Source: Tamarix chinensis
Lineage: Eukaryota > Streptophyta > Magnoliopsida > Caryophyllales > Tamaricaceae
DNA: 64,000 bases
Assembly: GCA_030549775.1 (NCBI GenBank)
Contig: CM060181.1
Location: forward strand, 31,532,753-31,596,752
Reading direction: 5' to 3'
Made by a program: the position numbers and the translations under genes. The notes beneath the pieces are model-generated. The model worked only from the letters and a program-made list of their open reading frames with translations, was not told the DNA's origin and searched no databases. Shown piece after piece: positions 49,320-59,426 of the stretch. How positions within the stretch are numbered: position 1 is the stretch's first letter; every line of letters starts with the position of its first letter.

Positions 49320-50350
49320 TAGTAATTTTTTTAATAAAAAAGGTGTGGCTTAAATAAGTATGTGTGGTAGGTGATAATGAGTATTAATAATAAATAAGAA
49401 TAGTTGGTGGTGTCGGATGATATATATGGACCATGGGTATTAATGTTTTATGTGGTAACGATATTTTAGTAAATTTGGCATAATATGGGCAAAGTGGTAA
49501 TTTATAAAAATAAAAGGGGTAAAATGGGAAATTAATAAGTAAGAAGGGCATTTTAGTAATTTTACATGGAAAAGGGGATAACTTGGTAATTTTTGTGAGT
49601 AAGAAGGTATTTTGGTAAATTAACTAAATGATAAGGTTATTTTGATAAATTGGTATAAAGGAAGGGTAACTTGTTAATTTTGTGAGTAAAAAGGGACAAG
49701 ATGGTAAATTGATAAGTTAGAAGGTTATTTTGGTAATTTGGCACAAAGGAGGGGTGACTTGGTAATTTGGTGAGAAAAAGGGGTAAAATGATAATTTAAT
49801 AGGTAAGAGGGATATTTTGGTAATTTAGCACGATAAGGGGCAATTTGATAATTTTAATAAGTAAGAAGGGCAACTTGGTAATTCTAATAGGTATAAAGGG
49901 CAGTTTGGTAATTTAACCAATCAAAAGGGTAATTTGTGATTTTAATGAGTATGGAGGGCTATTTGGTAATTTAACTAACCAAAAGGTAAATATGTAAATT
50001 TAATAAGTGTGAAGGACAACTTGGTAATTTATCTAACAAAAGGGAAAGTTAGTAATTAAATAAACTTGATGGGTAATTTAGTAATTTTAATAAGTATGAG
50101 GGGTAGGTCAGTAATTTAACCAACTAAAAAGGTGATTTGGTAACTTAACAAGTATGAGGGGTAAAATTGGTGATTTAATAAGTATGGAGGGTGATTTGAT
50201 AATCTAATAAATATAATGGGTATTTTGGTAATTATACAAGCATGAAGGGTAATATGATAATTTGACAAGTAAAAATAGGGTAACTGGGTAACTTTACAAA
50301 CCAAAGGGGCACTTCAATAATTTTGTAAGTGTGAAGGGGTAAATTGGTAA
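49320..50350 (+). repeat. GGTAATTTnnTAAGTA minisatellite of LTR F
   Basis: About thirty imperfect units of roughly 30-40 bp built on AAGGGTAATTTGGTAATTT followed by AATAAGTAT-like text. No other LTR in the window has this repeat; LTR G has a different minisatellite at the corresponding place. Confidence 0.85.
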
Positions 50351-50814
50351 ATTGCAAATAACATATCAATAAATTAAATGAGCCTCCATAATAAGACATA
50401 AAAGATATTAAATAAAAGAATAAGGGTTTATGGCCTTAGGAATACTTGTTTAAGTATGGCCATGTATATTATAAGGATAAGGGTATTTTGATAAATTAGT
50501 AAATATCGTAAGGATAATACATGGTATAGGGTTGAATAGGTAATTACAGGTATGATATGTCGTTTATTTCATAATCATGCAAGAAGTGCCGGGTTTGTAA
50601 GCATGTATGGTAATGTGTGTTGGATATGTTAGAAGTACATGTTAGGGTTTTTTGTGTGCCATAACCCTTGATGTGGAATACTTAATTTTATGGCAGGTAT
50701 ATCTTTGTGTCTCTAGATTCATGACCCCTCCTCTAATTAAATAAATGGGCCTGTTAAATAAGACATGAATAAAATACTAATTACATAAAGGGAAATATTA
50801 TTAAGCCAGACCTA

Positions 50815-51145
50815 GATCAATCCACTGACGAATAGTGAGCAAGTGCAAGATGCCCTGGAGACCAGTCTTCTGGTAAATAATAGTGGTCAGGTGTGCTCTA
50901 TCTTGACGTATTTTCCTATCCACTGGCTATAATAGTGGGGGATTTCAAACTTAATAAACCAAACATTAGATATTAATAAATTATGGGAGGACACTAATCA
51001 CTTATAGTGGAACACCATGCCGGTACACTAGTGAGAATAGTGCCCAGGTGTGAGGTGCCTTAGAGATCGATCCACCGGTGAATAATAGTAGCCAAGTGTG
51101 TTCTGCCATGGGTGTTTTTGATCCACCGGCTATAATAGTACCCAC
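50815..51145 (+). repeat. Dyad motif cluster of LTR F (6 copies)
   Basis: Includes TCCACTGGCTATAATAGTGG and five more decayed units in the same two-sets-of-three order as in LTR C. Confidence 0.75.
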
Positions 51146-51764
51146 ACTCACATGGATAAAATTCGAGAGATGATATTAATCAATTGTTTAATTAATAGCA
51201 TAAGACCAAAAGTATTGATTTCACCTTTATGATCTATTGATATATTATGAGTTTGGCCTTGGTGCTTGCCTCTCCCTGGGTATGTGATGGAATTGCTAAG
51301 TGAATAGGCCTTGTGCTATGCATTTCCTATTATACGTGATGTTGCATTGTGTAATAGTTTTTATGTCAATTGTGATTTTCCCTAAGCATGCGTATGTTAT
51401 CATTTTTATATCATTTAAGTAAGATATATTACATGTGGGCCCCACCTTTTAGTTTGGTATAAAAGGGTTACTTAGTACCATAGTGCTAAAGGGCTCTGTT
51501 TATGGGCCCCTACCTATTCAATGTGCATTATCCCTTACAGGTTAGTTACTGGTGCTATTCAAACTGGTATTAGGTATAAGCGTAAGGATTATTTGGAGAA
51601 CTTTTAGGGTTTTTCTTTTAACATTTTATTTCTTTTTTTTTAAATAATTTTATTCTTGTAGCCACTAATAGTAGGTTTTACTCTTGTAACAAATTTAATG
51701 TGCTACTTTGATTTAAATGAAGGTGGAATTTGAGTAATTTGTATTTTGTTCTTTTTAACCTTAG

Positions 51765-51810
51765 CACTTAGTACTGAAATGGCAGAAAGAAACCAGTCTA
51801 GTACTAAGTG
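51765..51810 (+). other. Conserved hairpin near the 3' end of LTR F
   Basis: CACTTAGTACT pairs with AGTACTAAGTG over 11 bp. The inner stem is weaker (ATGGC / ACCAGT). The outer stem is perfect although the LTR as a whole is strongly diverged. Confidence 0.7.
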
Positions 51811-51907
51811 TGGTGGTAAAATCCCCAAAATTTACGGTTTTTGCTTTCGCTACTTTTCAAATAAAATGAAAATTTTTAGTAGTGAAATTTGGGGGTGTTA
51901 CATTTTA

Positions 51908-52320
51908 TATGGTTCCGTTCCACTGGATAAAAAATAGTAGCTCAGGCATACTGTCCCTAAAAGGTGTATCAATCCGTTCCATCGGATTAAGAATAGTGGG
52001 GCCTTATAATCAACTTGAATTACAATATAATTAAGAGATAAAAGTATTAATGGAAAAGATACTAATCATTTAAAGTGAAAGACTAATTGAGTTATAACTA
52101 AGGTGTTGAATTTGTTCCAGTAGATAATAATAGTGACTCAGGTGTGCTATCCTTAAGAGGTACTTCAAACTATTCCACTAGTTTAAGAATAGTATTTGAG
52201 GAGCATTTTTGCTATGAGATGTGTCGAATCTGTTCCACTAGACAATAATAGTGGCTCAAGTGTGTTGTTCTTAAGAGGTGTTTTAGACCATTCCACTGGT
52301 TTAAGAATAGTGTAGTCATT
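51908..52320 (+). repeat. Dyad motif relics in LTR E (about 6 copies)
   Basis: Units such as TTCCACTAGACAATAATAGTGG and TTCCACTGGTTTAAGAATAGTG, spaced about 60-100 bp apart. E has a TTCCACTGG variant of the motif. Confidence 0.7.
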
Positions 52321-52959
52321 GATCTCAGTGTAAATAAAAGATTAGAATATGACATATCTATATAGTGATACCCAAAATTAGTATTTGCCTGGCACTTTTT
52401 TATATTAACACATGTATGTTTACTCTTAGCTGTGAACGAATGTATTATGTATAATCCTACTTCGATTATATTGTTACCTTACTCAATACATAACATATTG
52501 ATCAACCGTTTTATGGGTGCTACTCATTCCCATGAGTAGACAACCCAGATATCTTTGTGTAGGTCGATGATGACCTAGTGAACGAGATTTCAGCCTTTGA
52601 TGCTTATTATGTGTAGGATTGACTTTTGTATTAATGTTTTGGGCATAGAGTTATGTTATCCAGATGTTATTTCCAAACAGATAACTTTTTGGACTCTGAG
52701 ATCCATGGTATCCCTTTTTGTATTTTGGATTATTATATTTGGAGTAAGGCTCCAAACTTTTATCTAATATTTATGAAAGTTCCCTCATTTTCTATTTATT
52801 ATGTTTTACTTTCGCATTGTTTTGCCTTGTGATTGATGTAAGGATAGTATGGTAAGCTAGACTTTTGTCAATTATGGCTGTAACATACAACTATTAGATA
52901 ATATGCTTCCGCTTAAAATGAAATTATTTCATAGTAAATTTTGGGGGTATTACAGCAAT

Positions 52960-53040
52960 ACATAATAACTTCTTGAAGATATCTAACCATATATATATAC
53001 AATACATCCATCATATGGAACTTCAGATAGTGGTCTAAGC
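52960..53040. other. Short AT-rich spacer
   Basis: Lies between LTR E and the inverted LTR H; may be the remainder of D. Includes a TA run near 52993. Confidence 0.3.
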
Positions 53041-53533
53041 TATAACATCCCCAAAATTTACTCCTAAAAAATTTTGTTTTTGAAAGTTTTATGTGGAAGC
53101 GAGTACAATAAACTTTGGGGTGTTACCGCCAAACTTAGTATCAGATCAGTTTCCTTCCACCGATCCGCTACTAAGTGCTAAGGATAAGAAACATACTTTA
53201 GTTAATTTCCAAAATACATTTTACAAATCATAGTAGCATAATAGTTAGGAATGTTAACTCTCATTCCAAGAAAACCCACTAATCGTGGTTATAAAGAAAC
53301 TCTTTGTAGAAAAAGAAATACAAAACATTTCATGAAATACACAAAAATACTTCCTAGTTTGAAACATGGGTTAGCAGCCCTCGAATAACCCTATGCTCCC
53401 AATCCCGAGAAAAATCCCTAAGGTAGCATGCGGTCTAACCTGCAAAGGACACTACTTATTGAATAGACAGAGGCTTAAGAAAGGAATCCCTTTAGTACTA
53501 TAGTACTAAGTAACCCTTTACACAAGACTAACA
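53041..53533 (-). mobile_element. Inverted long LTR H, interrupted by the young element
   Basis: The minus strand shows the family's 3' terminus: GGAGTAAATTTTGGGGATG before the end at 53041, the hairpin arms at 53132-53178, and GGGTTACTTAGTACTATAG (53500-53518) that matches LTR F at about 51468. The young element G inserted at 53534, so the rest of H should lie past the right end of the window. Confidence 0.7.
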
Positions 53534-54549
53534 TGTAATATCCCAAAATCCTAATTTCCGAAATTATGGCCAAATAAGGAATTATTAGGAAAATTAATTA
53601 TATAAATTTATTTATTAAAATTTATAGAGTTAATTAAGGTATATTAAGAGGAAAATAATAAAGAATTTAATTGGAAGAAAATTTGGGTGTTTCTCTAATT
53701 AGCATGAAGGTTAAGGAAATTTATCTAAAATAGTCTAAAATAAGCAAAAAGGAATTTAATTAATATTTCATAAATATTAAAATTTATAAACAACCCAAAA
53801 ATACCCCAATTTACCCATAAGTTATTTTATTTAATTTTCCCATCCTATTTATTACCTATTTTCCCCTCTTTTTTTCCCTTTTTCTCCCTCCTCTTCCTTT
53901 TTTTTCTTTCTTCTCCCCGGCTGGGCCAGCCCACCGGCCCAAACCCCTCTCCTCTCCCCCGTCTCGCGCACGAGCCAGGCCCCTGGCCTCTCCTTCCTTC
54001 TTCCCGCCCGCGGCCCAGCGTCGCGCGACGCCAACCGTTGCGCGCCCAATACGCCGCGTTTTACCCTCATAAATGCCGAAACGCCGCGCCTCAATTAATG
54101 GCCTTATAGCCGTTGCCAAACGGGCAACGCGACGCGGCGCTTTGTCGCCCATAACGTCGAAACGACGCGTTCGACTTGCGGGCTTAATAAACAACGCCGG
54201 ACCGGCCGGTTCCCCTCCTCTTTTCTTTTCCCTGGACCGCCGGTCCACCCTGCCATCTTCTTCTTCCTCGACCTGCCCCCCCGACCTGCAAATCGACCTG
54301 CAAGTCGATTTCGCCGGCAGCCACCAACCCGATCGTCCTTCCCTGCCTCTCTCCCGTCGCTTTCTTTCTTTTTTCGGCCCGACCAAGTCCTTCTCTCCCT
54401 GTGTCCGCGTGCCGTCTCCTTCCTTTCTTCTTCCCTGTCCCCGACCCAGCCTGCCATGGCAGACCTGCACCGCCTGCCATCGGCCGGCCACCTGCACCCC
54501 TGCCCCGCGTGCCACCTCCCTCCCTTCGTCGTTTTCCTTCCCCCTGGCC

Positions 54550-54557
54550 TATAAATA
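54550..54557 (+). promoter_or_regulatory. TATA box of 5' LTR of G
   Basis: TATAAATA about 1.0 kb into the LTR, in CCTGGCCTATAAATACCCC. It predicts a U3 of about 1 kb and R plus U5 of about 4.4 kb. Confidence 0.65.
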
Positions 54558-55202
54558 CCCCCTCCCGATCGGCCACAGCAAGCCCTCCCGTTGGGCCTTG
54601 CTGAAACCCTGTTCCGCCGCCGCCGGAACAGACACCCTTCCTACCGCCTCTAGCCACCGCCGAAACCACCTCTCCCCACCTTTACCATCCTTGCAACGCC
54701 CTCTACGAAACCAGACCACCATCACCCTTACCCTTGCCCTGCACGTGCCGCCATAACTGTGCAAAAATCCAAACCCGAAACCACCACCTCCAGCCTTCGC
54801 CGCCCTTGCGCCGCCTCCCACCGCCAGCCCGGCCGCCATCAGGGCATCTTCCACCCTCCAAAATTCCCAGCAGACCTCCCTCTACCCTCCCTGCCTTCGA
54901 TTTCCCTTGCCTCCCTCTCCTCCTTCCTCCCCCATCTCCCACCTCTCTCCACCACCCTCGGCCGCCGCCGTCGCCGCCGCGCTCCGCCACCCCTTGCCAC
55001 GCCACCACCCTCATTCCACTCCCCTCCACCTGCTGATTCTTCCCCCACCTCAAACTTCTTCTTTCCTCCTCCCATCTAACCACCACCTTGATCTTTTCCC
55101 TTCTCTTCCTCCTCCACCGCCGCCGCCGTCGCCGCCACGCGCCGCCGCCGGACCACCACCGACCCTAGGTGGTTATCCACTCATCCAAACCCTAACCCCT
55201 TT

Positions 55203-55284
55203 TTTTTTATATGATTGCTAATATTTTCTACTAATATTAATACTAATATACTTATTATTATTACTATTATCCTTATTATTATTC

Positions 55285-55350
<66 letters not shown>

Positions 55351-55880
55351 TACTACTTTTATTATTATTGTTATCATTTCTAATATTGTGACTTCTGATA
55401 TTAAAGTTATCATTTTTACCATACAAATACCTCTTGGAACCCTAACTCCTATTATGCTCAACTTTGGTTTATTTTATAAGTGTTAATATTAACAACCCTA
55501 CTATTATTATTATTATTATTATTATCTCTATCACCTTAATAAGGTTATTATTATTAATACTTAACCATACTAGGTTATTGTTATTGTTATTATTATTGCT
55601 AGGGTTATTATGGTTATTATTACTATTATTATCATTATTATTAGCATTATTACTATTATCATTATCACCCTTAGGAATAAATTACTTGAAATATTGTGAC
55701 CTTATAATATTATTATTTTGAATACGACACCATTAATAGACTTAGCCTTAAAAATGCTAGGGTTTCTCTTGCTATAAACATTAGTGTCATGAGTATTGGT
55801 TTTATTATTAGTATTATTATCATTATTTTTCTATAGTTAACATGAACATTATTATTATAAAAATAGGGCTAACGGGGCTA
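55203..55880 (+). repeat. ATT microsatellite of 5' LTR of G
   Basis: The purest ATT run is at about 55287-55348; the rest is broken ATT-rich sequence. One ATT unit more than in LTR2. Confidence 0.9.
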
Positions 55881-56075
55881 ATAATATAAGTGTAACAATA
55901 GGTATTAAAAATAAGCATATTTTGACTACTAATATTTAGTATACTAATTCTAAGGTAAAAACCCTAATTTTTGTATAAAATCCTTTTTAGTAATAAAAAC
56001 CCTAACCTCAAACTATAATGAGGGTTGATAGTAATTATAAGGGAAACTAATACTTAGCATTTTTCCTTTTTATAG

Positions 56076-56137
56076 GTGACCCCGACCAAAGCCCTAAGGA
56101 GTTAGAGGAGCGTGCTCCAAGCCCGGTGCCTACCTAG
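56076..56137 (+). other. 62-bp conserved block of 5' LTR of G with splice-like borders
   Basis: TTTTTCCTTTTTATAG comes before and GTAAGG after. The core GAGGAGCGTGCTCCAAG is shared with B and C, and the length is the same. Confidence 0.5.
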
Positions 56138-56394
56138 GTAAGGACGAAGCTAATGGCCTTGTGCTATGTGTGACATGGATGTGTTAAATGTTGTGTATGC
56201 CATGCTATGCCATGTATTATCTGATTTGTGAATAACTTGTCTTATGTGTAACGCAGCTTGGAGATTGAGGTATGTTGTATGTGCTTCCGTGACATGAGCA
56301 TGACATTTATATGTATGATGTTTATGATATAATATGTTATGGCCCACTAGGACATGCATGTTAGGATAAATGGTAATATGAGTGGTAACCATCA

Positions 56395-56890
56395 TGGGGG
56401 TCTTGAAGTTTGTATGGTGGTATTAGGGTGTGAATGGTGGCATCAATGCTCGCATGTTGGTACTAATGATTTTATAGTGGTATTAATGATTATTTGGTGG
56501 TATTAATGACCTATGGTGGTATTGGGGTTTATATGGTTATATTTATAATTACTTGGTGGTATTAAACACTTATGGTGGTATTAAGGTTTGCAAGGTGGTA
56601 TTAGGGTTTATATGGTTGTATCTATAATTACTTGGTGGTATTAAATACTTGTGGCGATATTAAGGTTTGTAAGGTGGCATTAGGGTTTATATAGTTGTTT
56701 TAATGATTACTTGGTGGTATTAATGTTGTATGGTGGTAATTGGGGTTTTATGGAGGTATTAATGTTGTATGATGTTATCTGTGATTTTATGGAGGTATTA
56801 GTGTTGTATGGTGGTATTAGGGTTTGTATGGTGGTATTAGGGTTTGTATGGTGGAATTGGGGTTTGCATGGTGGAGTTAGGGTTCTACAT
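56395..56890 (+). repeat. TATGGTGGTATTAGGG minisatellite of 5' LTR of G
   Basis: About twenty imperfect units of 18-30 bp centred on GGTGGTATTA with AGGGTTT between them. The unit includes TTAGGGTTT, which resembles plant telomere text but is not a telomere array. Confidence 0.85.
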
Positions 56891-57744
56891 GGGAGTAAAT
56901 GATTGTATGTGAATTAGGGTTTGTGTGTAGGTAGGTGTTGGAGAGCCCGCATGGAGTGTTTAAATTATGCATGGGAATGGATCTTACGTGAGGAAAGTTG
57001 ATTGAGGAAGTGAGTAAAATAATGTCAAAGTTATGGACCCGTTGGAGGCTCGGGTGCAAACTTTTACGTGGGTCGGTGTAAGGATGTCCAAGGGTTCCAA
57101 TTAGAGTCTTGGGAGGAAATGAGCAAATTTAAAGAGTACAAGGGTAAAAATGATCGAGGAGGGATGGAGTATGGGGTTGAGAGTGAGAACTCACTTATAT
57201 AAAGGATGAGTGTGGGTCTTCTATACGAGAGAAGGGGGTTTGGGGCAAAGAGGAGAGGTTACTTGGAGAGGAAGTAATGTGCTAGGGTTTGGTGTGGCCA
57301 ACTAAGGTTTGGCGGTCACATGCGGAGTTTGGGGATAAAAGGGATATATATGTGTATTGGGAATTTCTTAGTAGAGACGGGATGCGAGACAAGGAACAAA
57401 GTGAGGTTAGGGTGAGTAAGAAGAGGTGGGCCATGTAGGCCCAAATTAGGGTTTTCCAAGGAGGAGCCCTAGAGGGGTGAGGACCTGCGGGACCGATATT
57501 GTTGTTTTAGGATTTGCCCGCATTCTCGGGAGAGTATACCCTTACTACGCTCCCTTATGTATGAGAGTGAGAGGGGATGGATATCGGGCGTGAGGAAGGG
57601 AGAACAGTCCCAAGATATGGGACGGGCCTCCTCGGAGGGAAGAAGCAGATAGTAGTAGACATGCATGTCAAGGGTGGAACCCTATTTGATAATACGTGAA
57701 TAAGACATTAACTACTTAAAGAGTAAGATTGTTGAGCCGGGCCC

Positions 57745-58322
57745 AGACCGATCCACCGGCATAATAGTGGCCAGGTGCCGGGGTGCCCTGGAGACCGATC
57801 CACCGGCGTATAATAGTGGTTAGGTGCGTTCTGCCCTATACGTGACCGATCCACCGGCTATAATAGTGGGGGATCCCGAGCTCAACAAACCAAACAGTAT
57901 GTTGTAATTTAAATCACGGGAAATATACTATATACTTACAGTGGAACACCATGAGAGTCGGGGCCAGACCGATCCACCGGCATAATAGTGGCCAGGAGCG
58001 TTGTGCCCTGGAGACCGATCCACCGGCGTATAATAGTGGTTAGGTGCGTTCTGCCCTATAAGTGACCGATCCACCGGCTATAATAGTGGGGTTCCCGTAC
58101 TCGCATGGATTAACAAAGACTATGGTGTGAAATGACTTATAAACAAATCATGGAAAGGTACGTTATAATCACAGTGAGACACCATGAGAATCGGGGCCAG
58201 ACCGATCCACCGGCATAATAGTGGCCAGGAGCGTTCTGCCCTGGAGACCGATCCACCGGCATAAAATAGTGGTTAGGTGCGTTCTGCCCTATAAGTGACC
58301 GATCCACCGGCTATAATAGTGG
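57745..58322 (+). repeat. Dyad motif cluster of 5' LTR of G (9 copies)
   Basis: Three higher-order units of about 230 bp start near 57745, 57961 and 58197. Each holds three copies of ACCGATCCACCGGC-(G)TATAATAGTGG. The third copy of each set ends TATAATAGTGGGG. The second and third higher-order units also share GTGGAACACCATGAGAGTC-like text. Confidence 0.92.
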
Positions 58323-58857
58323 GGTTCCCGTATTCTCATGGGTTCATAGCGATTATGATGTGAATCGACTATAATTATTAGAGTTATGAAAAGAAGAGGT
58401 TGGGATGGACCATAACCGACCTGTATCATCCATAATATTATGTTTTACTTATGTGATTGTGTTGTGTGTGTCATGTGGTATGAGAATATGCTTGGCCTTA
58501 GCGCACCTGCGCCCTTACTCAGTATTGGACCCATACTGATACTACCTTGATTAAATGGGTCCTGTGATGATCCACCAATGGTGGGGAGCAGACCTCCTAT
58601 GCAGGTTTGATCGGTTACAATCGTGGGGTGGAAGGCTTGGCTTGAGTGATGTAGGCGGTCCGGATATGGGTCCCTTGGGATCTGTTTTATTTGACTATAT
58701 TTTGTGCTACGCTTATTGTTTTGAAACCGTACTCGAGGTTGTATTCCTAAACGATATTTTAACTGTTGTTGATTCGTAGTTTTCGTGAATGGTCTATGTT
58801 AGCTATGGACCTATGTTTTGATGACTCTTACTTGATGATGGTTTGGTTTAGCCTTAG

Positions 58858-58903
58858 CACTTAGTATCGGAACGGTAGGAGCAAACCGGTCTGGTACTAA
58901 GTG
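58858..58903 (+). other. Conserved hairpin near the 3' end of 5' LTR of G
   Basis: CACTTAGTATC pairs with GGTACTAAGTG, with inner AACGGT facing ACCGGT around AGGAGCAA. It lies about 100 bp before the LTR end. Confidence 0.7.
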
Positions 58904-59007
58904 TGGCGGTAATACCCCCAAGTTTATGGTTTTTAATTCTTTCGCTTCCGCTAAAATCTTTGTCTTAAACGAAATTTTTCAGTAGTAAATTTGGGGGTGT
59001 TACAAGT

Positions 59008-59019
59008 TGGTATCAGAGC
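59008..59019 (+). promoter_or_regulatory. Primer binding site (initiator Met tRNA)
   Basis: TGGTATCAGAGC, three bases after the LTR end, is complementary to the 3' end of initiator tRNA-Met, as used by most plant Ty1- and Ty3-type elements. Confidence 0.92.
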
Positions 59020-59426
59020 GGTTGGTCCTTCGGCCACGCTCGTTTTCGAAAGTAAATTTGATTTTCGAACTTTGTATTTGATTTTGAAGTGTGTTTTGAC
59101 CGCTCCTCTAATTGTTTTGAAACTTTTTAAGATGATACCACGAGCTGGTATCAAACCGTTTGGGTTGTTAAGGATCGGGTTTCGGTTAGGGACTCAGTTC
59201 TCATGACCATAAATGTTTAGCCGAAAACGTATTTTAACTTCCTTTAAGTGATTTTTCTTTTATCCGGATTAGCTTGTGAGGACAGTGTGATTGGGTAGTA
59301 TAAGTGGCCTTGCGATTTGTTGTTCATTTATGTATTCGGATTTGCTTCCTTGCTATTTGACATGCTTAACTTGTGTTAACGTGGAATTTTATGTGGTAGT
59401 GATTATAGTTTTGTAACTAGTTTGCC

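Larger units (their letters stand above)
47269..51902 (+). mobile_element. Solo LTR F (4634 bp) nested in E
   Basis: Starts TGTAATATTCCACAAATTT and ends AAATTTGGGGGTGTTACA. Flanking 5-mers are GTTTA and TTTTA, 4 of 5 identical. It has the CT-rich block (47580-48780), a short splice-like block near 48960-49006 (AG before, GTAAGG after), a minisatellite (49320-50350), six dyad motifs (50815-51145) and the 3' hairpin. No primer site or internal region follows. Confidence 0.82.
45504..52954 (+). mobile_element. Solo LTR E, split by LTR F (about 2.8 kb of its own)
   Basis: Starts TGTAATACCCCAAATTTTTT and ends AAATTTTGGGGGTATTACA. Flanking 5-mers are GCAAC (45499-45503) and GCAAT (52955-52959), 4 of 5 identical. 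LTR F lies at 47269-51902. E's own repeat, GATATTAATCATTTAAAGTG... at 47217, continues after F as the matching module at 52060, so the two halves belong together. E lacks the ATT array and is shorter than B, C and G. A TATATATA box at 46010-46017 matches the position of the others after the CT-rich block begins. Confidence 0.8.
53534..59004 (+). repeat. 5' LTR of element G (5471 bp)
   Basis: Runs from TGTAATATCCC to GGGGGTGTTACA. Modules in order: TATA box 54550, CpG-rich block about 54000-55170, ATT array 55203-55880, 62-bp block 56076-56137, G-rich minisatellite 56395-56890, dyad cluster 57745-58322, hairpin 58858-58903. Compared with LTR2 over about 3.45 kb I saw only four differences, all in length: a C run, a C run, the ATT array and an A run. 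Confidence 0.93.

Noticed and set aside
53856..54756. Overlapping open frames of up to 227 codons on both strands of the GC-rich LTR block (repeated at 60863-61775)
   Set aside because: GC- and CT-rich DNA has few stops. The predicted peptides are Pro/Ser- or Arg/Gly-rich, differ between LTR copies, and have no domain. The region is the promoter and leader part of an LTR.
56395..56890. Interstitial telomere repeat because of repeated TTAGGGTTT
   Set aside because: The word is part of a longer GGTGGTATTAGGG-type unit with irregular spacing; there are no head-to-tail TTTAGGG units.
57745..58322. Regularly spaced repeats that could be taken for a CRISPR array
   Set aside because: Spacers are themselves repeats, copies sit in an LTR of a plant retrotransposon, and no cas gene is present.
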